A stretch of 64,000 nt of DNA from Ligula intestinalis (Eukaryota > Platyhelminthes > Cestoda > Diphyllobothriidea > Diphyllobothriidae), in contig JAYGXS010000003.1 in the NCBI GenBank assembly GCA_036362985.1, forward strand, positions 87,596,376 to 87,660,375, given 5' to 3'. The notes below the pieces were generated by a model. The model saw only the letters and a program-made list of their open reading frames with translations, did no database searches and was not told where the DNA came from. Positions 10,832 to 21,829 of the stretch are shown here, piece after piece (position 1 is the stretch's first letter; every line of letters starts with the position of its first letter). A program made the translations under genes and the position numbers.

Positions 10832-12135
10832 TTGTTGTTTCAAAAAAGTATGAAGGCGACACTTTCATTCAGTAGGAAGACTCAGACATCCAGACAGAAG
10901 CGGTGTCCGCGAAAAGCAGACATGATTACTGATATCAGTCTTCAGCCTAACATCAGTATTCAGCCAGAACTGAATGCCGAGCGAAAAAAATTGTCTGCAA
11001 TGAAAAATTGCAACGAGTTTTTGTTGAAATTTGGGTCAGTTCTCTCAATCATTGGGACCCTATTTGACGGGAATATCTTTGCTGTTTCCTTCCAGGATTG
11101 CAAACGATTAGATACTCTGGTCAATTCAGTCGCAAGTGAGTCGCAGGACAGGCAAAAAGGGACGTACAATTTTATTCTGAAAAACGTTCGGAAATCAATT
11201 CGGCCAGTGGAAGTTGCCATGCATTTCCTCTACTCCTGCGAATTTAACTATAAAATAGCAAATGCTATTCGATTGTCATCTTGCAGTAACAACCCAACAA
11301 TTGAAGTCAAGCTATTTTCACCCATGAAATAGACGCCATTTTTAACTAGCAAGAGCTTGTATTCAAATATCTGAGAAATACAATGTATTTCCTCTGTAAT
11401 GATCTCACCCCAATGGGGCGAAGAATAGCGTCAAATTCTTCTTATTAAGTTGTTAATTCACCACAACCGGCTCAAGTTCCTGGTCGTAGCCCTAGGAAGC
11501 TTAGGCAGCCATGTACTCTTACCCATGACAAACCTAGATTACTGCTCCCCAGTACAGCAACTGTCTCATCCCTCTCAAGTCACCAGACATCCCCGTCTAC
11601 TTCCAACTTAAATGCTTCCCTAGCTGCCATAGTTAGCAATTCTGGTAGCCCTCCTAGAAATTTCGAAAAACCCTATGCGTCAAATAGACCAACATCTTCA
11701 ATACTCCATCAGAGTCCTCCCAAACCTTCGATTAAATCAACCAATTCAGGTCGTCGAAAAGGTGGGATCCGGCACTCAACCGCGAGCATGCAGCCTTCTC
11801 AAACACAAATAAAGCCTATACAACAGGAAGATAACAAGCATAGAGGTTACCCTACTCATCACAATTATCATACTGGGCCAGGATTTCCATCGCTTCATCC
11901 GCTTAGTTGCCTTACCTTGCCTACCAGCCTCTTTTTCCAGTCATGGTTTTCCCAATTTCCCAATGCCTATCAGCAAGCTCATCACGGCACTTATTTCTAT
12001 GGCCTGTCGATGTCACAGAGCTATCTACCTGCAACTTTTAGCTATCCCCCACAGCCTTCTAATGCCAATCGTCCTGATTCAGTTGGTGGCTATTCTCCAA
12101 ACTTTCTTTTTAATTCCGCACCTCCAAATTTTTAG
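10832..12135 (+). pseudogene. CR1 family D ORF1, frameshifted
   Basis: Two parts. The ORF at 10832-11332 holds a block, GTYNFILKNVRKSIRPVEVA, that looks like the RNA-binding segment of LINE ORF1 proteins. After stops and a frame change, a Ser/Pro/Gln/Tyr-rich stretch runs to 12,135 (SLSSHQTSPSTS, QSYLPATFSYPPQPS). The order (basic domain, then low-complexity tail, then endonuclease 30 bases downstream) fits ORF1 of a CR1-type LINE. No close match to families A or B was seen. Family assignment is by context. Confidence 0.55.
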
Positions 12136-12164
12136 TACTCAATAAAGACAACCCTAGTTTAATT

Positions 12165-13105
12165 ACTCGATCTACAATCGATATCATCTTGCTTAACGCA
12201 AGGCTCAACTTAGAGCCATTGCATTCGAGCTGAACCCAGATGTTATATGCATTACAGAGTTTTGGACGCATCCACTAATTTCTGATGCTTATCTTACAAT
12301 AGACAAGTATGATTTCTACCGTCAAGACCGCCCTAGTAAGCGTGGTGGCGGTTGCTTTCTTTCTATTATTAAGCATTTCCCATTCAATCTAGATGCTAAG
12401 TCATTCTCAGACAATTTCTGCTTTGCATCCATTATCCTATCTCCCCGTCAAAAGACGATTATCAGCTGCAATTTTAATCCCCTAACCCATCATTCGAAGC
12501 TGAGGAAAAGCTTTGCGATACATTTAGGCTCATTTCGGAGTCCGCCTTTGACGCTAAAGTTATTGCTGGGGATTTCAACTTTCCCGAAATTGGTTGGTCA
12601 CTAAACTGTTGTCCATCCAGATTTCAACCCTACCTAGATACCATCAATTTTTCAAACTGGTCACAATTGGTCTGTTCCCCAACAAGGGATTTTAATATTT
12701 AAGATTTAATTTTTACGAACGACCTTTCTCCCCCTTTTCGTTGATTACAATCAGAACCTCTTCCCAAGTGACCATACTTTAATCCATTGTTGTCTTCCAC
12801 TTGCTTCTACAAAAATGGCTCGCACGGTTCGTTCCTATCATGCTTTTGACCTAGCTGATATTTATTTAATTAATTAATTCATGGACTCACTATACTGGCA
12901 GGAGCTTTCCTCCGCGAACAGTGTAATAATTCTCGTTGACATAATGACGGCAATTTTAAATAGCATTTTGGAATCTGTGCCGATACAAAATGTTAAGCCT
13001 TATACTTCGGGCCTCACCGTTCTTAACATTCTATTGCCTAGACTCAAGAAATTGCAAAGACAGTTGAAAGATCAATCTACTTGTTCATTACCTGTGCACC
13101 TCAGA
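12165..13105 (+). pseudogene. CR1 family D ORF2, endonuclease part only
   Basis: Translated pieces give LLNARLNLEPL, DVICITEFW, YDFYRQDRPSKRGGG, then VIAGDFNFPEIGW and a DLIFTNDLSPP block: the ordered motifs of an APE-type LINE endonuclease. The ORF at 12881-13141 continues into the linker before the RT. The element then stops near 13,105, where family B 5' sequence begins, so the whole RT is missing. LINEs normally lose their 5' end, so this 3' loss implies a later insertion, deletion or recombination. Confidence 0.7.
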
Positions 13106-13694
13106 ATCGCAGAGATTTCCGAATTTCACGCCGAGGCTTAGTCGTTATATGCACCTATCCTAATATTGTCATAATATTTAGGATCCAAGTGACTCTCACA
13201 ATATTCTTAAGGCAATTTTATAACCAAACACATTTCGTTGTATCTGTGACTAACTCAATATTTTACTTTGACTTGCTAAAACGTGCTTGTCTCAGTAAAC
13301 TTGCACTATCCGGCAAATTGATCTTCACTCCGCCTCACTCTTACAGGCTCTTGGGTAATTGCATTCGACTTTTTTGGCAGTATTAGACGCTGGTTGCAAC
13401 ACAAAAAGCTTACCAAGCATTGAGAGCTTAGGTGCTAAAAGTCCATTAGCACAAAATGTGTCCCTACCGCCGGATCTCGAACCCGAGTAACCAAATCTGG
13501 TTATTAGCGGTGTTAGCACCTCAGGCAGCCCGGCCACTTCGACATGGGTCCCTGGCGAACACATCAATATACAACCAGAAATTAACTGCCGATATGGCCA
13601 CTTAGATAAAGTTATTAATTCTCCACGTGCTGCCAAACGGCCCAGGTGTCTACTACGTTTTCCGACGTTAGGCTGTGAGGACTTCGTCCTCCGC
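13106..13694 (+). other. CR1 family B 5' UTR
   Basis: Matches 54,949-55,530, including TTTCACGCCGAGG and the CCTAATATTGTCATAATATTT block. It leads into the ORF1 start at 13,695. An antisense tRNA-like segment is embedded at 13,455-13,560. Confidence 0.6.
13455..13560 (-). repeat. Antisense class II tRNA-like sequence in CR1 5' UTR
   Basis: On the minus strand an A-box-like TGGCCGGGCTG, as in Leu/Ser tRNAs, is followed by a B box GGTTCGAGATCC within a T-arm (TCGGG, loop TTCGAGA, TCCGG). The orthologous spot in the copy at 55,290-55,385 keeps a better T-arm. Likely a tRNA-derived SINE remnant fixed in the LINE family, not a working tRNA gene. Confidence 0.5.
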
Positions 13695-15250
13695 TTGGAG
13701 TTTTCGGAGATGAATCAGGAACTTAAACACGAGGTTTATAAACTAAAAGAAGAGAGAGCTTATCTAAAAACGCCTATTTCTTATCCAATGGTTAAAACAG
13801 CCATTGTTGGTCAAAAATCGGGGGTAAATAAAAGTACCTATGCTCCGATAGCCTCGGCCGGTAAACCTGAAACTCGCATATCATCTGCCTAACCAAGTAA
13901 ACCAGCGGACAGCTCGCTCGATCGCAAAAAACTCAAATAAATCCCTAGTCTACGCCATCGTTACTCAGATCAGGCAGCATTAGCGATGATCTGGATTAGC
14001 GTCCTAGCGTCACATCGTTGCTAAATGCTGCACTAGAAAGCGATGATACAGAGATCGATAAGATCATTAAACCAAAAAAGCATAGGGCTAGAAAGGCTCA
14101 AAAGTCTAAACGGGCCAGGGGTGTGCAGTCAGCTAACCCAAAAACCAGCGTATCAGGACCCATCTAACCTAGGATAAAGATGCCCGCTTGGTCATAGCTC
14201 GTGAGCTCGAAACAGATGCACCACTGAGTAACAAGCAGAATATAGTTGTAAAAGGGGCTCCATAGATATCGTCAACAATTACACAAGAACGAGTTGACGC
14301 TGATGTGGACTTGGATTTGGTCATGTCGAACGACTCACCTGAAACTTGCATATCAGATCATGGGTCAAGCCCATGGGCTACACCGTCATCACTCAGCTTA
14401 AGCTGCATTAGCAATCATCGGGATTTGCATCCTAGCTAATCATCGTTGGTCGACGCTGCACAAGAAAGCGATGACAAAGAGGTTGACAAGTTCATTACGC
14501 AAAAATGGCATAAGTTTAAGAAGGCCAAATGGGTCACGTCTATGCACCTCGCTAGCCCAATAGCCAGTACATCAGAACTGAGTGTACCGGATACAAGTGC
14601 TCCCTCGGTCGAAGGACGTGAGCTCGCAACAAACACCCTATCTCGCCCAGTATTGACAAAACAAAAAACCTGAAACAAAACCAATACTGGCTGTAACGTA
14701 GGGAGTTTGTTTTAGGTTTTTTCCGGTCTTCGAGGTGTTGGAAGGCGCCCAAGAGGTGCATTACCAACTCTTTACCATTGCCTGTAAACTGGCATCAAAA
14801 ACATATTATTATATGCCCCATTGAGTCGCAAGCAGAAAATAGTTGTAAAGGGGGCCCCAGAGTCAGAGTCGTCAATTGCAAAAAAACGAATTGACCATGA
14901 CGTGGGTCTTATGCGAGTCTACGCCAAACCATTGATAAAACCAGGCGAGTCATTCCGCATTCTCAAGACATTTCGAATAGGGAAGGCTCCAATAGCTCCA
15001 GAATCAGTTTTTTTAGCCACGACCTTTTTAAAGTTATTTTATAAACTGAAGCACAGGCGAAACTCTTGCTAAAGCGCAAACCATCCTTACGGAGTCTGCA
15101 TTCGCAACAGCCGGATTTTGAGGTGAAAGAGCGGAGGAAAATGAGACAGCTAATAATAGAGCTGGAGGAACGGAGAATCAATGGCTAGACAATTCTCAAC
15201 ATAAGAAAGGGACAAATAGTTCAGGTCAAAAGGACATCTCTATAGTCGAA
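13695..15250 (+). pseudogene. CR1 family B ORF1 with internal duplication and insertion
   Basis: The start encodes a likely coiled-coil segment (MNQELKHEVYKLKEERAYL). A middle segment is duplicated: 13,950-14,340 and 14,375-14,940 share ACTCAG, GCTGCAC-AGAAAGCGATGA and GAGCTCG blocks. The second copy is split by a LINE tail at 14,631-14,810. The C-terminal domain (14,821 on) has QKIVVKGAPES, FRIGKA and a LWSKP-like end, matching ORF1 of family A in order. Many stops make it non-functional. ORF2 follows. Confidence 0.7.
14631..14810 (+). mobile_element. Family B tail inserted in ORF1, empty site known
   Basis: A 180-bp tail with hairpin arms, TTTTTTCCGGTCTTCGAGG and a terminal CATATTATT. The antisense family B copy at 58,660-58,680 has the empty site, with GAGCTCGCAAC joined directly to ATATGCCCC. 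That comparison fixes both ends. No target-site duplication longer than a base or two is visible. Confidence 0.8.
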
Positions 15251-15289
15251 GCCGGTAACAGTGGCGGCCTAGCTGCCCCACTACTGAAA

Positions 15290-18130
15290 CCTAAGACATG
15301 CCCTCTTAAATTTGTCTTTTTAAATGCCAGATAACTGCTTAATAGAACGCCCCTGCTCCAGACTCTGGTTTTCATCAACCGCCCAGACACTTTTATCGCA
15401 ACTGAGACATTGGCATCGGCCTGTGTAGCTGACTCTGAACTCTCTATTCTAGGCTATGCATGCATTCAGAATTATCAAAACAATAGCCGTGGCGGAGGAA
15501 GCTGCATTTCTATTATGCAGCTACTTACATTTCTCATGGACTATCCATACTTCATGGCGGTGGAGGAGAGCTGCTGGCTACAAGTTTTTTAAAGAAAAAA
15601 TACTCCTTACTCGTTGGCTGTGTTTATCGCCCATCTTATGCCAATTTGGACTATGATATTTGTGCCTCGCAGGCATTTCATGTCGCAGCCGACTTGAAGC
15701 TTACGTATTGCGTGATTGCAGGCGATCTTAACCTTCGTGAGGTGCAATGGCTTCCACCATCCAGTCTTTCAAAGTTCGAGAACTGACTTTAGGCTGTAGA
15801 TATCGGCATGTGGGAACACGTAGTCAATTTTCACACTCAAGGAGCAAACATACTCGACCAATTTTTTTGTTGGGGGTGCAAACCAATTTCAGTGTCATCC
15901 TTAGATGCACTTGGGAGTTCAGACCATCTCATAGTTGTTACCACAATAGAACTTGAAGCGGGTGAAACATTTTCCCAAAAGTATACTTTTTATCATGACT
16001 TCCGATCAGCAAACACGGCGGACCTACTGGCACATCTAAACGCGCTTGACTGGTCTGAATTTTCCCAATTTTGGATGCAATTGTTTGTACCAATGCACTG
16101 TACAAACCGCTGGATCCACTCATCCACCATTTTGTCTCCCGTAATAAAGTGACACATGTCAAGGATTAAGTGTACCTTCCTCTGTCTTTCCGTCGTAGGC
16201 TCTTTAAACTCTCTCGTTGTTTGCATCGGCAGAATGACACTTACGTTCGGCCCTTGATAATACTGGTCAACAAGCAGGCTTAGAAGCTCTTTGAAGAAAA
16301 GCAGATAGTCGGTGAGGACAATTTCGCTGAAAATCCTCCCCTAAATGTTACGAAACTCTTTTCGCGCACAGTCAAGGCGCAGAAGAAAATGCAACACCCC
16401 ATACTTTAAGACGCCTTAGGAAACCCCATAGTTGACGCTTAGTTGACCGCCGATAGTTTCAATGCATTCTTGTCCAAAACGTCTAGTGAAAACTCATTTG
16501 CTGCACTTCCGGCTTTCCGGGCTCGGATGGGTGCTATCCTCGAAAAGATAAATTTTACCCTCTGGGACGCGACTATAGCCATTTGTCGTTATCGTCAATC
16601 TCATAGTCCAGGACCAGATGGCGTCCCAGTTAGCCTTCTAAAAGCTGAAGCGAATAATATTCATCCGTGTATTCTGTGTGAGATATTTAATCTTGCTCTT
16701 GAGCGCGAAACGCTACCTTACATTATGGAAGAAGTCGCATATAATGCCTTTTCGCAAGCATGGCCGATCGATGTCATTAGACAACTTTAGGCCAATACAT
16801 ACACTTCCCGCAGTCCCGAAGAGCTCGGAGACCTTGATCAAAGAAAAGATGATGCGTCACTTGACAGAAAAGAACCTGCTCAATGCAGCGCAGCATGGAT
16901 ATGTTGAGAAAAGATCTTGTGACACCTGCCAGTTCTCTTTATTTGATAACGCAGTGCACTCTAGAGACAGTGGTTTTGCCCTTTATACTGTCTATTTTGA
17001 TTTTACTAAGGCCTTTGCTCGCGTCGATCATAACCTTGACTCTCTGAAACTGGCCTCATTTGGCAAAGGTAGTAAGCTTCTGAACTTAATATAGTCCTAT
17101 TTGGATGCTCGCACGCAACGAGTAAAAATTTTTAATGTTATCTCCAACCCCACGCATGTGAGGAGTGGAGTTATACAGGGGCCCCTACAATTTTGCCTTT
17201 GTGTCAACGACGTTTCAGATTGTTTTCAATATGGTAGACCCTTTATGTACGCTGATGATTTGAAAGTCGCCTACCGATATAAACCGGCCGATCACATTAT
17301 CGTGCTCGAGCTGATAAAAAAGGATATTCAAGCCTTCGCACAGTGGTGTTGCACATGGCACCTCACCCTTTCATGGCACAAATGTTCCGTTATGGTTGTT
17401 GGTGACGATCATCAACCGGAATTAAGCATTAACGGCTATGAACTAAATGTCCCAGGGGTTATCAAGGATTTGGGCATATTTTACTCCAATAGACTCAATT
17501 TTTCAGAGCAATGTGTCCTGACAGTCTCGAAAACAGGCCAAACCACCAGATTTATCCTTAGGAATTTTAAGACCATAAAAGTTTGAACTAGTTTTTATTA
17601 TGTGTACGCCAGACCTTGTCTTGAAGACTACTATTCCCCATTCGGTTTTCTTCACACTAGTGAACGAAAGAAAATAGAACCGGTGCAGCACTCCTTCACT
17701 TGAAGAGTTTTCACTACAGCACACCGTAACCTAGCCTACCAACAAAGGTGCAAAGTTATAAAGCTCGATACCCTGTGGCTTCGTAGATTACAGAAGAATC
17801 TACTTTTACTGATTAAACTTTGGAATAGCCAAGCCTTTAATCCTCTTAGTACAATAGGGCAGCTCGAGCACTCTCGGCACGCCAGTCATTGAGATGTATT
17901 TTTATTTTTTCATATGGCACGCACGGTTAAGTACTGGCAAATCTTTTCAGTAAACGCCGTATTCATCTGGAAAATGCTGCCCAAAAGCTGCTTAGAAATA
18001 TTAAAACCCAGAAAAGCTATCCTATGTTTGAGAGAGCTATCCATTTTTTCTACATTCAGGACATCTTTCACGAATTTTGGGTGCTGACTCGGTGGAATCT
18101 CTCTTCCACTCTGATGGCGTTCGTGGACTT
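15290..18130 (+). pseudogene. CR1 family B ORF2 endonuclease/RT, dead
   Basis: Endonuclease pieces from 15,290 to 15,960 include an ATETLAS block, RGGGSCI, VIAGDLNL and SSDHLIV. The linker (YTFYHDFRSANTADLLAHLN) leads into the RT with HSPGPDGVPVSLLK, NFRPI, AAQHGYVEKRSC, motif A YFDFTKAF, SGVIQGPL and an intact YADD (17,248-17,259). The C-terminal part continues past 17,586 with stops. Many frameshifts and stops prevent expression. This is the most complete family B copy here, and the reference for fragments at 3,306, 22,612, 53,895, 55,780 and 57,010. Confidence 0.8.
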
Positions 18131-18670
18131 TGAACCCCGCCAGGCTTCATGCTGAAGCTAATGCTGCTGAAGCAGCAGCCCGCAACCTGCTAACCCTTCA
18201 GCCGATAGCGCGCAACTTTTGCTGACAACCATTAAACGAAGACTGAGACAGGCTACTCATGTCTCTGATGACGAATCCGTGACGGATATCGAAACGTCAG
18301 GCAAATAAACATATTGTCCCAGCGATCGAATCTTCTTCTTCTTCTCACTATGTGCATGTGCCAACCCCCTCCTTCCTGAACTAATGTCCTGAAACGATAT
18401 GCAAGTTATATCCTGCTGACAGGTCAAGTCAGTTTACAACTGTACATATATTCCGTTCGTATCATACCTTTGAAGTCAGGTTTTTTCACTTGAAACAAAC
18501 GCCGTATCTCGCCCAGTATTGACAAAACACAACGTGAAACAAAACCAATACTGGCAGCATCATAGAGAGTTTGTTTTAGGTTTTTTCCTGTCTTAAAGGA
18601 TTTGGAAGATGCCCAAGGGGTGCTTTACCAACTCTTTAAAATTGTCTGTAAACTGGCATGATAAACATAT
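18131..18670 (+). other. CR1 family B 3' UTR with long hairpin
   Basis: Begins near GGACTTTGAACCCCGCCAGG and ends in AATTGTCTGTAAACTGGC plus an ATA-type tail. At 18,496-18,580 inverted arms (AAACAAAC...GTAT with ATAGAGAGTTTGTTT, and CCAGTATTG with CAATACTGG) form a predicted hairpin present in every copy. A 97-bp insertion lies at 18,249-18,345. Confidence 0.65.
18249..18345 (+). mobile_element. Small retroposed insert with TTC tail and CTGATGA...GAAA motif
   Basis: Absent at the same place in the copies near 4,365, 22,783 and 54,350. It contains CTGATGA, an ATCCG/CGGAT hairpin, GAAACGTCAGG, AATAAAC and ends in a TCTTCTTCTT tail. The motif resembles a hammerhead core, but the bases flanking stem II do not pair and no upstream cleavage site lies inside the insert. 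A 5'-truncated retrotransposon 3' end is the simplest reading. Confidence 0.55.
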
Positions 18671-18700
18671 GCATACATATATATACATATATAACGGTCG
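18663..18700. repeat. AT-rich microsatellite (ATAC/ATAT)
   Basis: A run of CATACATATATATACATATATA words directly after the family B tail. It probably grew from the LINE's AT-rich 3' tail. Confidence 0.6.
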
Positions 18701-19856
18701 TTCTTCAGACCTCTCATTAGATTTTTTGCCCGACGCTGCACTTTCTCCAGACATGATTTGTCTTTTGCTTGCTATGTCCGCCACGTATGTATGCCATATT
18801 CTAGGTGTGGTCAGACAAATGTACCGTACATTTTGCCAAATAGATCTTCGTCGAAGGCTAGAAACGCCATTTCAAGAGCGTGCAGCACTTCCATGGCCTT
18901 ATTTGCAGCTCTGGCATATTGTTATCAGGGCTCCAGATTACTCTGTATCCAAATGTGGAGGCCTTTTTGATAAGATGCTACAGAAAGTTGGATGTATTTC
19001 AGATAATATGTCCTGCTGCTTTGGGAGATATGGTAGTTTATTGGACGCAGGTAAAGGATGGCACACTTTTGCACATTTAAATCCAGCAGCCATCTCTTGG
19101 ACCACGTCTGCAGTTTGCAAAGGTTATTTTGCAGAGCGTCTCGTCCGCTTGGGTGCTTAATTACCTGCCAGAGCTTAACGTCATCTTCGAACATGATTTG
19201 ACTTCAGTCCGGTTCTTAAAGGCTGTCATTAACATAGAGAATGAAGAGAAGAGGACCGAGAACGGAGCCTTGAGGAACCCCACTAACTACGTCAACCCAG
19301 TCCGATTTATCCTCTTCGATGCAAAGGCGCTGTTTTCGACTGACTAAAATGACCTGATCCAGTTCAAAATTTTTCCCTGGATGCCAAGAACGCTCAGTTT
19401 ATCTAAAAGCCGTTGATGGAGCACGCTGTCAAAGGCTTTGCGGAAATCGATGTACACGACGTCCACTTCGAAGCCCTCTTCTAAAGCACTTTTCCAGGCC
19501 CCAACTGACGTCAGTAAATTTGAAAGGCAGGAGCGCCCTCGCCGAAAGCCGTGTTGGAAATTTTGTATGATGTCACTTTCATCGTAAAATCTTAGTATTG
19601 CCTGCTTGATAAGGACCTTCACCATTTTGCAGGAGAGGCAACTCAAGCGTATAGGCCGAAAGTTCTTTGCAGACATCTTGCTTCCTCCGTTATGTAACGA
19701 TACGATGTTGGCTGTCTTCTACTGTAAAGGCAAGTGCCCTGTTCTCATGGGTAGCTCTAACAGATATGAAAGAGGCACCGATAGCTCGGTCGACAGTTCT
19801 TTAAGTATCGATCCAGGGATCCCATCCGGTCCAGGAGACTTCTTTTGTTTGATGTG
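18690..19856 (-). pseudogene. CR1-like RT fragment, antisense
   Basis: On the minus strand: SPGPDGIPGS near 19,850, then NFRPIRLS, FQHGFRRGRSC, motif A VVYIDFRKAFDS (19,344-19,676), MFEDDVKLW in place of FADD (18,925-19,194), and near 18,800 PHLEYGIHTW and VQRRAKNL. The endonuclease and the far 3' end are missing. The catalytic FADD reads FEDD; whether the Ala to Glu change matters is unclear, but stops and frameshifts already kill it. Its 5' end is folded back on itself (see 19,748-19,973). Confidence 0.75.
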
Positions 19857-19973
19857 ACGTGTCCTCAGTCACATCAAACCAGACAAGTCTCTTGGACCGG
19901 ATGGGATCCCTGGATTGATGCTTAACGAACTGTCGACCGAGCAATCGGTGCCTCTTTCATATCTGTTAGAGCT
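19748..19973. repeat. 105-bp inverted repeat (foldback) in RT sequence
   Basis: The stretch 19,748-19,853 is repeated in reverse complement at about 19,868-19,973 with a spacer near 15 bases. Shared words include CATCCGGTCCA and AGATATGAAAGAGGCACCGAT. It marks a 5' inversion of the antisense CR1 copy. Confidence 0.75.
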
Positions 19974-20466
19974 TTACATTTACAAAATCGCTAGAGATAA
20001 AATTACACGCAAGATATTACAAAAATATGAAACGCTAAAAATATGACTGCAGATGAAGCTTGTGTTTAGTCTTATCTCGGAAGGGTTCGCAACTATGCCT
20101 GGCTCTCTATAATTTACATTGCCGGCAACATTAAGAGTATGTTTTAGATACTTAAATATTGTCATGGTTAGATGAGCAATACTTATCTGCATGCAAATGC
20201 AAATTCTCGCAATTGGGCATTTGGTGCGCGTTCTTGTACCAAGGGCGCTTATGCAAGTTGCTATCTTAAGCCTGTCGCAGGCTTCTCGCGGGCTTGAACG
20301 TGGACTCGGCCAAAAGGACATGCGCAGATCACTTGCTTTGACGGATCGCCATTAAAACTGAGCGTCGTGCTCAATCCAGTCCTCGACCACTTTAACGCTG
20401 GTCGCAACACAAAAAGCTTACCAAGCATTGAGAGCGTATGAGGGTTGGAAATAATAATAATGTAGG
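19974..20466. other. Unassigned, with a short family B 5' UTR fragment
   Basis: Mostly unrecognised. Bases 20,390-20,435 (GCAACACAAAAAGCTTACCAAGCATTGAG) match the family B 5' UTR at 13,393-13,430. A minus-strand ORF at 19,980-20,321 has no recognisable features. Confidence 0.35.
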
Positions 20467-20880
20467 GAATTTTTGTGATAGGTGGATATTATGGTGGTGA
20501 GCATTGTGGAATTTGAGTGGATTGTGGAATTTAGGTGGATGGGCTCATGCATGAGCGGCTCATTAAGGGATATTGTGGGACTGTCGGATGCTATGGTGGT
20601 AAGCATTGTGGAATTTGAGTGGATTGGGAAGTTATTGGTAGAAATGATGACGTGTACAATGGGATTTGAGGGAATGGTCTGGTGTGTATCGGCTAAGTGT
20701 ATGGTGGGACTTGGGTGTGCGGGTTCGAGTGTGTTCGTTGACTGTCAAGGATCGGCTTCAATTGGGTGGGAGGATTGTCTAGGGCGTAATCATATCGATA
20801 ACTGTTTTCTCTCTGGAAAGCTTGTCGGCCTGAGTAGCAGTTTTGGTTGCCATTTGGCGGGACGCTGGTTGACAGATTAG
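20467..20880. repeat. GT-rich stretch with 35-bp direct repeat
   Basis: ATGGTGGTGAGCATTGTGG and following (20,489-20,523) recurs at 20,591-20,625. On the minus strand the region would encode Pro/Ser/Thr-rich sequence with stops, like the low-complexity tail of the family D ORF1. Which strand matters is unknown. Confidence 0.4.
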
Positions 20881-21418
20881 AATGTCTTAGTTCATTTCCC
20901 CGCCATGCAGGTGGGTGATTTGATTTTGGAGTGCTACTTTTGCTATGGTTTATATGCTTAGATCATTTGAGTTTTGGGGGTGCACTAAGCAAAGCTTTTT
21001 GGGTAGATACGCTAGGTATACTAATTACAGTGACGTAAAGCTTATGCTACTATCTAGTATTCTAATATTATCTAGTCCTGGGTGCGTGTCCTCGATTATT
21101 CCTGTTGGTGCTATTGAGTTTTAAGGTGCTTGTTTTGCAAACTGACATCCTCTCCTGACTCTAGTTAGACGTTTTCTGTTAGTGGTGTGCGAAGTAGTAT
21201 AAGATGTACTCGCTACAAGTTTAAATAGTGAAACATTGTTTTGGGTTGTTTGTGTATAGTGTGATAAACTGTTTTTGCTATAGTTTTTTTGAGTGGAATT
21301 GCTTGCTTGGGGCTCTACCGGAGGGGCACATTGCTGAGAGCCTTAATTAAGGTTTGGTCCTTTATTCTGAACTTTAAGCCTTTGCATAAGTGTGAATGAC
21401 TATAGGTTCGGCAGAGCT

Positions 21419-21829
21419 TTAATTTATTTCGGAGTTTTTAAGTAGAAGATCTGTTTTAGTCTGTGAAAAGAAGGTCATTAACACTGGCTTATTTTTGCTT
21501 TTCGAGTTAAGTCTCTTAGTGGAAGCTATGTGGATTTTTAGGTCGCATGAGTTTTTGTGATTTTGAATCGATGGTGTGTTGTTTACTGTGCAGGAAATAT
21601 TTGGGATAGTGACGTTTAACCTAAGTTTCAATCTATCTGCTACATCTGATGACACTAAGTGTATAACCTGTTCAATTTGAGGTACATGTGGAAGACTGCT
21701 TGAAAAACTGTTTGGGTCACAGAGTGAGTCAAGCATCGTGAATATATAGTTATACTTGTCAATAAAGCTTTGCAAACGTAATATGACTGCGGCGTGTAAT
21801 TTTTCAATGGTGATTTTTGCGTCAATCAA
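21419..21829 (-). CDS. Hypothetical 136-aa ORF, possibly LINE ORF1
   Basis: An uninterrupted minus-strand frame in AT-rich DNA. It is hydrophilic, with a Ser/Lys/Asn-rich C-terminus. The protein is not recognised. The minus-strand sequence downstream of it (to about 20,450) is Pro/Ser/Thr-rich, the same order as in the family D ORF1 at 10,832-12,135, which suggests a decayed ORF1. It could equally be chance in AT-rich sequence. Confidence 0.25.
   Translation of the reverse strand: MIDAKITIEKLHAAVILRLQSFIDKYNYIFTMLDSLCDPNSFSSSLPHVPQIEQVIHLVSSDVADRLKLRLNVTIPNISCTVNNTPSIQNHKNSCDLKIHIASTKRLNSKSKNKPVLMTFFSQTKTDLLLKNSEIN

Noticed and set aside
17245..17262. GCTGATGATTTGAAAG as a ribozyme core
   Set aside because: It is the codons of the RT active-site YADD block.
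20482..20880. A 132-aa plus-strand protein rich in Gly, Val, Met and Trp
   Set aside because: Made of direct repeats in GT-rich DNA. Composition explains the open frame.
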